From Parabacteroides goldsteinii DSM 19448 = WAL 12034 (GTDB lineage Bacteria > Bacteroidota > Bacteroidia > Bacteroidales > Tannerellaceae): DNA of 64,000 nucleotides. A program made the translations under genes and the position numbers. Shown one piece after another: positions 41,441 to 49,786 of the stretch; within the stretch, counting starts at the first letter, position 1; each line of letters opens with the position of its first letter. The stretch lies in contig NZ_KQ033913.1 of NCBI RefSeq assembly GCF_000969835.1, forward strand, positions 1,185,703-1,249,702, in the 5' to 3' direction. The notes below the pieces were generated by a model. The model ran no database searches. It was not told the DNA's origin and saw nothing but the letters and a program-made list of their open reading frames with translations.

Positions 41441-42067
41441 TCAGTCAAACTGTACCTCCCAGTCTTTATCCCGGTAGGCGGCAAAGCACATTTCTATCTG
41501 TTCCTTATTATTCTTTTCTTCGGCTAGCGGGGGAATTTCATCGAGGCTGAAATAACCGCTTTCTATCGTTTCTATGTTGGGCTGGAAATCTCCGCCTTTG
41601 GCTTCACAGAGGACAAAAACTTTGCAGACATTATAAGCATAGGGAGGCAGATTATGCAGGTTCCGGTCCTGTACCGCTATAATCCGGGTTGCTTCGACGT
41701 CCAAGCCGGCTTCTTCTTTTACTTCTTTTATCGTGTTCGACTTTATGGTCTGGTTTACGTCCACCCAACCTCCGGGTAACGACCAGGTACCGTTTTTCTC
41801 TTTGACCAGCAATATCCTGTTGGCTTTAAAGATGGCGGCTCTTGTGTCCAGCTTAGGTGTTTGGAAACCTTCTTCGTTACAAAACAAGTCCTTTACTTTC
41901 TCCAAAGGCAAACCGGTTTGCCGGCTGACTATTTCGGCCGATATTTCCCTGATGCGTTCAAACCGTTCGATATCGAAAGCATCTTTTGAATATGTTAACC
42001 CCGCTTGTGCGATAAATTGTAGTTCCTTGGCCCATTCAAGCCATTCCGGTTGCTGATTTTTGTTCAT
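41441..42067 (-). CDS. NUDIX hydrolase with N-terminal Nudix_N domain
   Basis: A 208-residue cytoplasmic protein: an N-terminal helical domain (10-65, WLEWAKELQFIAQAGLTYSK) followed by a NUDIX fold (about 70-200). The NUDIX box reads GWVDVNQTIKSNTIKEVKEE, followed by AGL. Compared with G-x5-E-x7-R-E-U-x-E-E-x-G-U, the first Glu is Gln and the Arg is Lys, while the metal-binding E-V-K-E-E part is kept. Relatives hydrolyse ADP-ribose or nucleotide derivatives, but activity here is uncertain. Middle gene of a three-gene operon. Confidence 0.88.
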   Translation of the reverse strand: MNKNQQPEWLEWAKELQFIAQAGLTYSKDAFDIERFERIREISAEIVSRQTGLPLEKVKDLFCNEEGFQTPKLDTRAAIFKANRILLVKEKNGTWSLPGGWVDVNQTIKSNTIKEVKEEAGLDVEATRIIAVQDRNLHNLPPYAYNVCKVFVLCEAKGGDFQPNIETIESGYFSLDEIPPLAEEKNNKEQIEMCFAAYRDKDWEVQFD

Positions 42068-42101
42068 AATTATTCTTTTACGTGTAAAAGTTTCTCTCTG
42101 T

Positions 42102-43040
42102 TCAGGCAGTCTGGGTATAGGTCTCTGTTACCGGTTCTTTGATTTCCAGCTGGTAAGCCCGTCCGCGGTCTGTCGTTATTTTGAGATTGCTGTTTTCTTC
42201 GATAAGCGGGCGGAGGCGGCGTATCAGGGTGTTCAGCGTTTCGTCGGCATTCTCCTTGCCAGGCCATAGGGCTTCGCAAATATCAGTGCGTGCTAATATA
42301 TGGGAAGAGGTAAGGTAGAACATTTCCATTACTTTATATTGCTGCGGGGTTAACCGTAGTTTTTCCTGGTCTTCTTTATAGAAACAAGCCTTGTCGCATG
42401 AGAAAGTAAGATTTCCGAAAGCGATAAGGTTTTCTTTTTGTACAGGAGCTTCAGCTTGCTTGCGCCGCATTAAAAACCACGAAAGACAACCTGCCAGGAG
42501 GGCAAACAACAGGAGCAGGAGGGGAACTTTCTTGTCTGTCAGCGCCAAGACGTCGGAGGCTGAATAGTTTACATACCCCTGAAAAGAGATTCCCAAATCT
42601 TCCAGGGAGGATTCGGGGAGGTTCAGATTTGCACTTAACCAGATAATGGTATCACTTGCCAGGTAATTCTTAGTCTGGTCTTTTCCCGGCGTTGCGTCTG
42701 TTACCGGTTTATCTATGGCTTTCTTGTTTTTGACATGTACGATGATGCCGCTTTTATCTTTTAATTGCTCGAGCTTCAATGCTTCGGCAAAATCTTTGTT
42801 ATAACTTTCGATGGAAACGGGATTTCCGAAGACGGCGGACAGGCGCGAATAGGTTTTGAGCGTATCCTGATTCATCCATAGCTCGGAATTTTGCATAATG
42901 GTCTGCTGCAATGCCTGGTTCAGGTCCGAAACGATTGCTTTCTGTGCCTCCGAGTAGTTGTGAAAGCCGAAACTGAATGATAGTACAAGCATACAAGCTG
43001 TAAAGAGTACCGATAGATTTGCTGCTAACCGTATGTTCAT
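42102..43040 (-). CDS. Membrane-bound winged-helix transcription regulator (one-component)
   Basis: A 312-residue protein with helix 1 at about 7-25, an extracytoplasmic domain at about 27-170, helix 2 at 172-190 (KVPLLLLLFALLAGCLSWFL), a basic boundary MRRK, and a C-terminal OmpR/PhoB-type winged helix at about 207-300 (LRLTPQQYKVMEMFYLTSSH, DICEALWPGKENADETLNTLIRRLR, ITTDRGRAYQLEI). It senses outside the cytoplasm and binds DNA inside without a histidine kinase, like ToxR/CadC but with the order reversed and two helices. First gene of the operon with NUDIX and thioredoxin lipoprotein genes, suggesting an envelope redox stress response. The signal is unknown. Confidence 0.85.
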   Translation of the reverse strand: MNIRLAANLSVLFTACMLVLSFSFGFHNYSEAQKAIVSDLNQALQQTIMQNSELWMNQDTLKTYSRLSAVFGNPVSIESYNKDFAEALKLEQLKDKSGIIVHVKNKKAIDKPVTDATPGKDQTKNYLASDTIIWLSANLNLPESSLEDLGISFQGYVNYSASDVLALTDKKVPLLLLLFALLAGCLSWFLMRRKQAEAPVQKENLIAFGNLTFSCDKACFYKEDQEKLRLTPQQYKVMEMFYLTSSHILARTDICEALWPGKENADETLNTLIRRLRPLIEENSNLKITTDRGRAYQLEIKEPVTETYTQTA

Positions 43041-43071
43041 CGTTTTTCTTTTATTAACGCCCGAAGGTAAT

Positions 43072-43079
43072 AATTTATT
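43072..43079 (-). promoter_or_regulatory. -7 element for the membrane regulator operon
   Basis: TACCTTCG on the minus strand, one change from TAnnTTTG, 32 bp before the ATG. Confidence 0.45.
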
Positions 43080-43172
43080 GTAATCCTTGCTAACACAATC
43101 GTATCAATTTGCGCGAATCCCTTTAAATAACAGGAATGATGATTTAATGAAATCCGAATAAATAAAAATTAG

Positions 43173-43180
43173 TACCTTTG
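43173..43180 (+). promoter_or_regulatory. -7 element for the UvrD-type helicase gene
   Basis: TACCTTTG matches TAnnTTTG, 21 bp before the GTG start at 43202. Confidence 0.65.
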
Positions 43181-43201
43181 TGTTCCTAAAAGAAAAGGTA
43201 C

Positions 43202-45538
43202 GTGGAAGAATATCTGAATAAACTGAATGAAAGTCAGCGCGAAGCTGTGGAATATAACGAAGGTCCGTCATTGGTGATTGCCGGTGCCGGTTCGGGTAAG
43301 ACCAGGGTGCTTACTTATAAGATTGCTTATCTGGTACATCTGGGGTTGGCACCTCAAAGTATCCTGGCACTGACTTTTACTAATAAGGCAGCCCGTGAAA
43401 TGAAGGAACGTATCGCCGCCATTACCGGTGACCAGACGGCCCGCCGTCTGTGGATGGGGACGTTTCACTCTATCTTCTCACGTATCTTGCGTTATGAAGC
43501 GGAGCATATCGGGTATCCTTCCAACTTTACCATTTACGATACGACAGATTCGAAGAGCCTGCTGAAAGCTATCATTAAAGAGATGCAGCTGGACGATAAG
43601 GTATATCGCCTCGGCATGGTGCAAAGCCGTATCTCTAATGCCAAGAATGCGCTGGTTACCTGGAAAGCCTACGAACAAAGCAAGGAACTGATGCAGCATG
43701 ACATAGATTCGAAAGTTCCTTTACTGCGTGAAATCTATAAACGGTATCAGAACCGTTGCCAGCAGGCCGGTGCCATGGACTTCGATGATTTGTTGCTTCA
43801 GACAAATATCCTGTTCCGTGACCATCCGCAGGTGTTGGAGAAATACCGCAGTTTCTTCCAGTTCGTGTTGGTTGATGAGTATCAGGACACGAACTTTGCG
43901 CAGCACCTGATAGTCCAAAGACTTTGTGAGCAGCATCGCCGCATCTGTGTGGTAGGGGATGATGCACAAAGTATCTATTCTTTCCGTGGTGCCAATATTG
44001 ACAATATCCTGCAATTCAAAAATCAGTATCCCGGATGCCGTATCTTTAAACTGGAGCGTAATTACCGTTCTACACAAAATATTGTAAATGCGGCAAACAG
44101 TCTGATTCATAAGAACAAGGAACAGATTCATAAAAATGTCTATTCGGAGAAGGAAGAGGGTAGCAAAGTGCGTATTTCTGCTTCTTATTCGGATTACGAG
44201 GAAGGATATGCTGTCGCTTCTGCAATCAATGAGTTGCGGTTGCGCAAAGATTATGATTATGCAGACTTTGCCATCCTGTACCGGACGAATGCACAGTCGC
44301 GTATCCTGGAAGAGGCACTCCGTAAAAGAGGTATTCCTTATAAAATATATGGCGGTTTGTCATTTTATCAGCGGAAGGAAATAAAAGATATCATTTCTTA
44401 TCTGCGCCTGATTGTGAATCCTCATGACGAAGAAGCATTCAAGCGTGTTATCAATTATCCGTCGCGCGGCATTGGAGATACGACTGTCGGTAAAGTAATA
44501 AGTGCGGCTACAGACAATAATGTGAGTCTTTGGACGGTACTGAATGCTCCTATCGACTACGACTTGCCTATCAATAGCGGGACAGCGAAGAAACTGACTG
44601 ATTTCCGTGAGATGATTGAACGTTTCATAGAGCAGAACACTCGCTTGTCCGCCGAAGAAATGGCAGCAATAGTGGTCAAGGAGAGTGGGATTGTCAGTTC
44701 TCTTTTTCAGGACCGTTCGGTGGAAGGGATTAGTAAGCAGGAAAACTTACAGGAGTTATTGAAAGGTATTGCCGAGTTCTGTGAGTTGAGACGTGAAGAA
44801 GGAGTCGAACAGGTTTCTTTGGCAGACTTCCTTTCGGAGGTATCCCTGCTGACCGACCAGGATAATGACAAAGACGAGCAGGCTAATAAAGTAACGATGA
44901 TGACCGTACATGCCGCTAAGGGACTGGAATTTAAAAATGTGTTTGTTGTCGGTTTGGAAGAGGAGTTGTTCCCATCATCTATGTCCAAGGATAATCCGCG
45001 TGCGGTAGAAGAGGAACGTCGTTTGTTCTATGTAGCGATCACCCGTGCCGAAGAAAATTGTGTGCTGACTTATGCCAAAAGTCGTTTCCGGAACGGGCAA
45101 AGCGCCATGTGTTCTCCCAGCCGTTTTCTGAAAGATATCGATGTGCGCTTCCTGGATGTTCCGGCGGATTCGTCGGCAGATACTTTTGCCGCTGCCCGCG
45201 AACGGTTCCAGCGTCCGGCATTTACTTCACCTTTTCAGCAGCCACGTGCAGTGGAGAAGGAAGAACCTTCTTTTATCTCTCCTGTGGCACAGGCACAGCA
45301 ACGCCAGCGTTTGACAAAAGTAGAAACAACAACATCCACTCCGGCGTCGTCTTCTGCTCCTGCATCCGACCTTTCCGGTTTACGTGTCGGAGCAAAAGTA
45401 CGTCACGACCGTTTTGGAGAAGGAGAAGTCATTGCTATCGAAGGCGATGGCGGAAATGCAAAAGCAACGGTAGCATTCACCCATTTCGGACAAAAACAGT
45501 TACTATTGAAGTTTGCCAGGTTGACGATTATCGGATAA
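43202..45538 (+). CDS. uvrD: UvrD/PcrA/Rep-type ATP-dependent DNA helicase
   Basis: A 778-residue SF1A 3'-5' DNA helicase for repair and replication restart. It begins with GTG, giving MEEYLNKLNESQREAVEYNE (Q motif). Further motifs: I VIAGAGSGKTRVLTYKIAY, Ia ALTFTNKAAREMKERI, II VLVDEYQDTNFAQH, III VVGDDAQSIYSFRGA, IV LERNYRSTQNIV, V TVHAAKGLEFKNVFVVGLEE, VI RLFYVAITRAEENC. The C-terminal tail (about 650-778) is low-complexity, rich in Gln, Ser and Ala, ending in the PcrA-type Tudor-like segment RVGAKVRHDRFGEGEVIAIEG. The start is supported by the -7 element 21 bp upstream. The stop is only 4 bp from that of the convergent TlpA gene. Confidence 0.95.
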   Translation: MEEYLNKLNESQREAVEYNEGPSLVIAGAGSGKTRVLTYKIAYLVHLGLAPQSILALTFTNKAAREMKERIAAITGDQTARRLWMGTFHSIFSRILRYEAEHIGYPSNFTIYDTTDSKSLLKAIIKEMQLDDKVYRLGMVQSRISNAKNALVTWKAYEQSKELMQHDIDSKVPLLREIYKRYQNRCQQAGAMDFDDLLLQTNILFRDHPQVLEKYRSFFQFVLVDEYQDTNFAQHLIVQRLCEQHRRICVVGDDAQSIYSFRGANIDNILQFKNQYPGCRIFKLERNYRSTQNIVNAANSLIHKNKEQIHKNVYSEKEEGSKVRISASYSDYEEGYAVASAINELRLRKDYDYADFAILYRTNAQSRILEEALRKRGIPYKIYGGLSFYQRKEIKDIISYLRLIVNPHDEEAFKRVINYPSRGIGDTTVGKVISAATDNNVSLWTVLNAPIDYDLPINSGTAKKLTDFREMIERFIEQNTRLSAEEMAAIVVKESGIVSSLFQDRSVEGISKQENLQELLKGIAEFCELRREEGVEQVSLADFLSEVSLLTDQDNDKDEQANKVTMMTVHAAKGLEFKNVFVVGLEEELFPSSMSKDNPRAVEEERRLFYVAITRAEENCVLTYAKSRFRNGQSAMCSPSRFLKDIDVRFLDVPADSSADTFAAARERFQRPAFTSPFQQPRAVEKEEPSFISPVAQAQQRQRLTKVETTTSTPASSSAPASDLSGLRVGAKVRHDRFGEGEVIAIEGDGGNAKATVAFTHFGQKQLLLKFARLTIIG

Positions 45539-45542
45539 ACGC

Positions 45543-47006
45543 TTACAATAAACTATTTATTTTCTGTTTGGTTCGCGGATCACTGGGACGTACCACTGTC
45601 CCATAATCCACAATGATCCCTTCCCGATTGAGTAACAGATAATGAGGGTAACCTTTTAATTCCAGTCGGTTCAATATTTTATAAAAAGAGTTCTCATCCG
45701 AAATGTCTGTTTGATACAGGCAATCGATGCCTGGCTGTTGCAGATCCAGCCGTTTCACTAAATCTTCCCATGTCTTTTTGGGACCGCCGGCACAAATACT
45801 TACTATAACGACATCTCCCGGAGAATATTCTTTACGAAGTTTTTTGAGTGGTTCCATTTCTTTCAGGCAAGGGGGGCATGATGTAGTCCAAAAATCCAGG
45901 TAGATTACTTTTCCCTTATATTTGTCCAGTATTTCATAAATGGGTTTCATAAAATCTGTGTCAATCTTTGAGTTTGGCATATCAGAATAGTTCCCATAAA
46001 GCATATAATTGGATACGGTACGGGGATTTTTCAGAAAATCTTTTTTGTTTTGATAAGCCAGATGAAGTTCACGGTTTAAAACAGGAATATGCACAATTGA
46101 ATCGAGCTGTTTTTGCCGACTGGAAAAGAGTGTTGTATCGTTACTTATTAACGATTGTGAGATTGATGCAGCATAAAGATATTGCCTGATATTCTTTCCG
46201 GTAGGGTAGGCTGCTATGATATCATCGAGAGTAGTCTTCTCTTTCTTCATCTTATATATTGGGTAAGAGATAAAAGAGTTAACGATCTCTGTCAGTTTGA
46301 ATATATTTGACGGAATGATTTCCCCTTCGAAAAGAGAATCGACCTTAACAAATATTTCCTGTTTGTTGTATCTGGAGATATCTTTATTTTGCCAGCTCCG
46401 GTTATTCAGGTAGCTTATTAGTGTGCAATAATAATCGATCTCCAGGAGTTTGTTTGTGTATTGCTGTATTTCTTCATCCGGTTTGTATTTTTCGAGAAAC
46501 TCCTGTCTGCGTTCTTGTCGTAGTTGATATTCTTGTTGCAGTTCTGCATCAAAAGCCTCCGGTTCCAGATCTCCTCTGATCGAATAGTGTTCTATATAAT
46601 AGCGTCCGCTCTGTACGAAAGTATTTGTTTCCTGATTCCTTTTCTCTGCATCTCCAAAAATCTTCGGATTAAGTATGTTTTTAAAGTCTATCTCCACATG
46701 CAAACTATCGCCTGGACTGACTAATATATGGTCTGCAAACTTATTGATCTGTACATTCCGGAGTTTAGCGTAAGGAGAAAAATGAAATGAAAAACTACCG
46801 TCCTCTGCAATAGGAACAACATATTTCGTTTCCTGATCCCGGAAAAAAGGAACGATAAGTGTTAAGTCTTTTTCCTGCGGGTAAAAATCTCTGTTCAAAA
46901 TTTTCCCGGTAATAAGAACTTCTTTTGAGTAATCTTCATATTCTTTGTCGGATGAATTACAACACAGACATAAAAAAGGAAGTAGAAGTAATAATAGTTG
47001 TTTCAT
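45543..47006 (-). CDS. TlpA-like thioredoxin-family lipoprotein
   Basis: About 487 residues starting MKQLLLLLLPFLCLCCNSSD, a short lipoprotein leader. A more upstream ATG (47036) lies at the inferred transcript start, so 47006 is chosen. An N-terminal DUF4369-like beta domain (about 30-120), a long helical middle and a C-terminal thioredoxin fold (about 345-487) with FWTTSCPPCLKEMEPLKKL follow. CPPC is the redox motif; the usual Trp before the first Cys is Ser. GYPHYLLLNREGIIVDYG is the cis-proline region. A periplasmic thiol-disulfide reductase or sensor is likely. It converges on uvrD with 4 bp between stops and no terminator between them. Confidence 0.87.
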   Translation of the reverse strand: MKQLLLLLLPFLCLCCNSSDKEYEDYSKEVLITGKILNRDFYPQEKDLTLIVPFFRDQETKYVVPIAEDGSFSFHFSPYAKLRNVQINKFADHILVSPGDSLHVEIDFKNILNPKIFGDAEKRNQETNTFVQSGRYYIEHYSIRGDLEPEAFDAELQQEYQLRQERRQEFLEKYKPDEEIQQYTNKLLEIDYYCTLISYLNNRSWQNKDISRYNKQEIFVKVDSLFEGEIIPSNIFKLTEIVNSFISYPIYKMKKEKTTLDDIIAAYPTGKNIRQYLYAASISQSLISNDTTLFSSRQKQLDSIVHIPVLNRELHLAYQNKKDFLKNPRTVSNYMLYGNYSDMPNSKIDTDFMKPIYEILDKYKGKVIYLDFWTTSCPPCLKEMEPLKKLRKEYSPGDVVIVSICAGGPKKTWEDLVKRLDLQQPGIDCLYQTDISDENSFYKILNRLELKGYPHYLLLNREGIIVDYGTVVRPSDPRTKQKINSLL

Positions 47007-47040
47007 GATATTCAGAATTACAGGATACTTATACAAGTAA

Positions 47041-47048
47041 CAAATATA
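47041..47048 (-). promoter_or_regulatory. -7 element for the TlpA-like gene
   Basis: TATATTTG on the minus strand matches TAnnTTTG. It places the transcript start near 47034, which excludes the ATG at 47036 and supports 47006. Confidence 0.6.
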
Positions 47049-47382
47049 CTATTTTATATCAAATAAGAAAGTTTGAATCGAATAAAAAATCTATACCTTG
47101 TGTAAGTACAATAGTTAGATAAAAATTAGCCAAGCCTAAGTTGAGAGCTGTGAGTATAACTATTTACTGAGTGAAAGTGAGTGACACTATAATGTTACTA
47201 AATAGCATCCTTTATTCTCATTGTTAAAAGGGAAGAAAAGCTATATTGTCATAGTTGACAGATAATGGATATGCTTATTGGATTTATTACTATGTAGTTT
47301 GTTTTCGACGTCCTCAAAAACAAATTAGTTACCATACAAATCTTCTTCAGGTCTATAAGGTGGGATATTATGAATATAAGAT

Positions 47383-47390
47383 TATCTTTG
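47383..47390 (+). promoter_or_regulatory. -7 element for nspC
   Basis: TATCTTTG matches TAnnTTTG, 29 bp before the ATG at 47420. Confidence 0.65.
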
Positions 47391-47419
47391 TAGCTTGTTT
47401 AATAGAATAAAGAAACTAA

Positions 47420-48559
47420 ATGATCGATTTCAACGTAATACCCTCTCCTTGTTATGTAATGGAAGAGAAGCTGCTTCGTAATAACCTGGCACTGATCAAA
47501 AGTGTGAAGGAGCGGGCAGGAGTGAATATAATTCTTGCATTTAAAGCATTTGCTTTATGGAAATCTTTTCCGATCGTTCGTGAGTATATACCTTATTCAA
47601 CGGCCAGTTCGAAGTTTGAGGCACAATTGGCTTTTGAAGAAATGGGAAGTCCGGCACATACCTATTCGCCGGCTTACACGGAAACGGATTTTCCTACCAT
47701 ATTAAAATACAGCAGTCATGTAACCTTTAATTCCTTGTCTCAGTTCGAGCGTTTTTATCCGATGGTAAAAGCAGATGGGAATCGGGTATCGTGCGGTTTA
47801 CGCATTAATCCGGAATATTCGGATGTGGAAACGGAATTGTACAATCCTTGTGCGCCCGGTTCGCGAATGGGCATTATAGCCGACCTGCTGGGTGAAAAAT
47901 TACCGGAAGGAGTGGAAGGATTGCATTTCCATACATTATGTGAATCGACTTCGTTCGATCTGGAAAAAACATTGGGAGAAGTGGAGAAGCGTTTCGGACG
48001 TTTTCTTCCGCATATAAAATGGTTGAATATGGGGGGCGGACATCTGATAACTCGCAAAGGATATGATACGGAGCATCTGATATCATTACTTCAGGGTTTT
48101 AAGGCTAAGTATCCTAATTTAGAGATCATTATGGAGCCAGGAAGCGCCTTTGCATGGCAAACGGGATTTCTCCTGACAACCGTTGTGGATATCGTTGAAA
48201 ACCACGGAATAAAGACGGCTATAATTGACGCTTCGTTTACCTGCCACATGCCTGATTGCCTGGAGATGCCATATAAACCGGTTATCCGTAATGCTACAGA
48301 TCCGGTAGGGGGAAAGCCTACTTACCGAATCGGCGGAAACAGTTGTCTGAGTGGTGATTATATGGGAGACTGGTCATTCGATGAACCGCTGAAGATAGGG
48401 GACAAGATCGTCTTTGAAGATATGATTCACTATACGATTGTCAAAACATCCATGTTCAACGGCATACCGCATCCGTCATTGGCTCTCTGGAGTAAGGATG
48501 ATGAACTGGTGGTCTACAGAACATTCGGTTACGAAGACTATAAAGGAAGAAACGGTTAA
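47420..48559 (+). CDS. nspC: Carboxynorspermidine decarboxylase
   Basis: A 379-residue PLP enzyme of the alanine-racemase-fold decarboxylase family, which removes CO2 from carboxyspermidine or carboxynorspermidine in the alternative spermidine route used by gut Bacteroidetes. ILAFKAFALW contains the PLP lysine; HFHTLCES, NMGGGHLITRKGYD (glycine-rich phosphate loop), IMEPGSAFAW and NSCLSGDYMGDW (catalytic Cys and substrate Asp) are family signatures. Start and length match known NspC. Cytoplasmic. The partner dehydrogenase gene is not in the window. A -7 element lies 29 bp upstream. It is followed after 135 bp by ftsY, and I see no clear terminator in between. Confidence 0.95.
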   Translation: MIDFNVIPSPCYVMEEKLLRNNLALIKSVKERAGVNIILAFKAFALWKSFPIVREYIPYSTASSKFEAQLAFEEMGSPAHTYSPAYTETDFPTILKYSSHVTFNSLSQFERFYPMVKADGNRVSCGLRINPEYSDVETELYNPCAPGSRMGIIADLLGEKLPEGVEGLHFHTLCESTSFDLEKTLGEVEKRFGRFLPHIKWLNMGGGHLITRKGYDTEHLISLLQGFKAKYPNLEIIMEPGSAFAWQTGFLLTTVVDIVENHGIKTAIIDASFTCHMPDCLEMPYKPVIRNATDPVGGKPTYRIGGNSCLSGDYMGDWSFDEPLKIGDKIVFEDMIHYTIVKTSMFNGIPHPSLALWSKDDELVVYRTFGYEDYKGRNG

Positions 48560-48694
48560 GTTGCAACAAGCAGGTGGCAGGGCTGTTTTTGCGGAAAACA
48601 AATAACTTTCCACGGTCAACTGTCATCTGTCAACTAAAAAAGTTGTAACTTAGCAGCCTCATTCTAAGCAGAAATAAATTAAGCGAATTAATAT

Positions 48695-49648
48695 ATGGGT
48701 ATTTTTAGCTTTTTCAGTAAAGAAAAAAAGGAAACTTTAGACAAAGGGTTATCTAAGACCAAAGAAAATGTTTTTTCTAAACTCACCAGGGCTATTGCCG
48801 GTAAGAGCAAGGTCGATGATGAAGTATTGGATAATCTGGAAGAGGTGCTTATCACTTCCGACGTTGGTGTAGATACGACGTTGAAGATCATTGAGCGTAT
48901 CGAAAAGCGCGTAGCCCGGGATAAATATGTAACTACCCAGGAACTGACGACATTGTTGCGCGATGAAATCGCAACTCTGCTTACCGAAAACAATACGGAA
49001 GATGCCGAAAGCTTTACTGTGCCGGAAGATAAAAAGCCCTATGTAATTATGGTAGTCGGTGTGAACGGTGTCGGTAAGACTACTACGATCGGAAAGTTGG
49101 CTTACCAGTTCAAGAAAGCCGGAAAGAATGTCTATTTGGGAGCAGCCGATACATTCCGTGCTGCAGCGGTGGAACAGCTTGTCATTTGGAGTGAACGGGT
49201 AGGCGTGCCTATCGTAAAACAAAAGATGGGGTCTGATCCGGCTTCCGTAGCGTTTGATACGCTTAGTTCAGCCAAGGCAAATGGTGCGGATGTCGTTATC
49301 ATCGATACGGCCGGCCGTTTGCATAACAAGATAAACTTGATGAATGAGTTGACCAAGATTAAGAATGTGATGAAGAAGGTTATCCCTGATGCTCCTCACG
49401 AAGTTTTGTTGGTTCTGGACGGTTCGACAGGTCAGAATGCTTTTGAACAGGCAAAACAATTTACTGCTGCAACCGAAGTGAATGCGCTGGCTGTAACGAA
49501 ACTGGACGGAACGGCTAAAGGTGGTGTAGTGATCGGTATTTCAGACCATTTCCGTATCCCAGTGAAGTATATCGGCCTGGGTGAAGGAATGGAGGATCTG
49601 CAGGTCTTTAATAAAAAGGAATTTGTCAATTCGCTATTTGGAGAATAA
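48695..49648 (+). CDS. ftsY: Signal recognition particle receptor FtsY
   Basis: A 317-residue SRP GTPase that docks ribosome-nascent chain complexes at the inner membrane. N-terminal helical N domain from about 10 to 95 (short, with no long acidic A domain), then the G domain: VVGVNGVGKTTTIGKLAYQ (G1), AADTFRAAAVEQL, VVIIDTAGRLHN (G3), AVTKLDGTAKGG (G4) and YIGLGEGMEDLQVF at the end. The basic start MGIFSFFSKEKKETLDKG probably contacts lipid. Housekeeping gene, followed by palindromic repeat copy 2 and rimO. Confidence 0.96.
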   Translation: MGIFSFFSKEKKETLDKGLSKTKENVFSKLTRAIAGKSKVDDEVLDNLEEVLITSDVGVDTTLKIIERIEKRVARDKYVTTQELTTLLRDEIATLLTENNTEDAESFTVPEDKKPYVIMVVGVNGVGKTTTIGKLAYQFKKAGKNVYLGAADTFRAAAVEQLVIWSERVGVPIVKQKMGSDPASVAFDTLSSAKANGADVVIIDTAGRLHNKINLMNELTKIKNVMKKVIPDAPHEVLLVLDGSTGQNAFEQAKQFTAATEVNALAVTKLDGTAKGGVVIGISDHFRIPVKYIGLGEGMEDLQVFNKKEFVNSLFGE

Positions 49649-49663
49649 TAATACCAGATAAGA

Positions 49664-49767
49664 GTAACTTTTCCCCTCTTGAGAGGGGGCAGGGGGTGTG
49701 TTAAAGCCTGTTTTTGGACAGAATTATAACACACCCCTTATCCCCTCTCAAGAGGGGAACTAGTTAC
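49664..49767 (-). repeat. Palindromic repeat element (copy 2), between ftsY and rimO
   Basis: 104-bp inverted-repeat element bounded by GTAACT (49664-49669) and AGTTAC (49762-49767). Compared with copy 1 at 8783-8881 it is inverted: its right arm read backwards is GTAACTAGTTCCCCTCTTG and then GAGGGGATAAGGGGTGTG, nearly the same as the left arm of copy 1. The centre of about 20 nt differs. It sits in the 138-bp gap, ending 19 bp before the rimO ATG, so it would form a long hairpin in any ftsY-rimO transcript. Confidence 0.9.
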
Positions 49768-49786
49768 TATCAGTTCGTAAAATAAT

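Larger units (their letters stand above)
47037..47419. other. Divergent intergenic region between the TlpA-like gene and nspC
   Basis: 383 bp between divergent genes. Apart from the two -7 elements at its ends (47041-47048 on the minus strand and 47383-47390 on the plus strand) I see no gene, RNA or repeat. It is AT-rich throughout. Confidence 0.55.
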
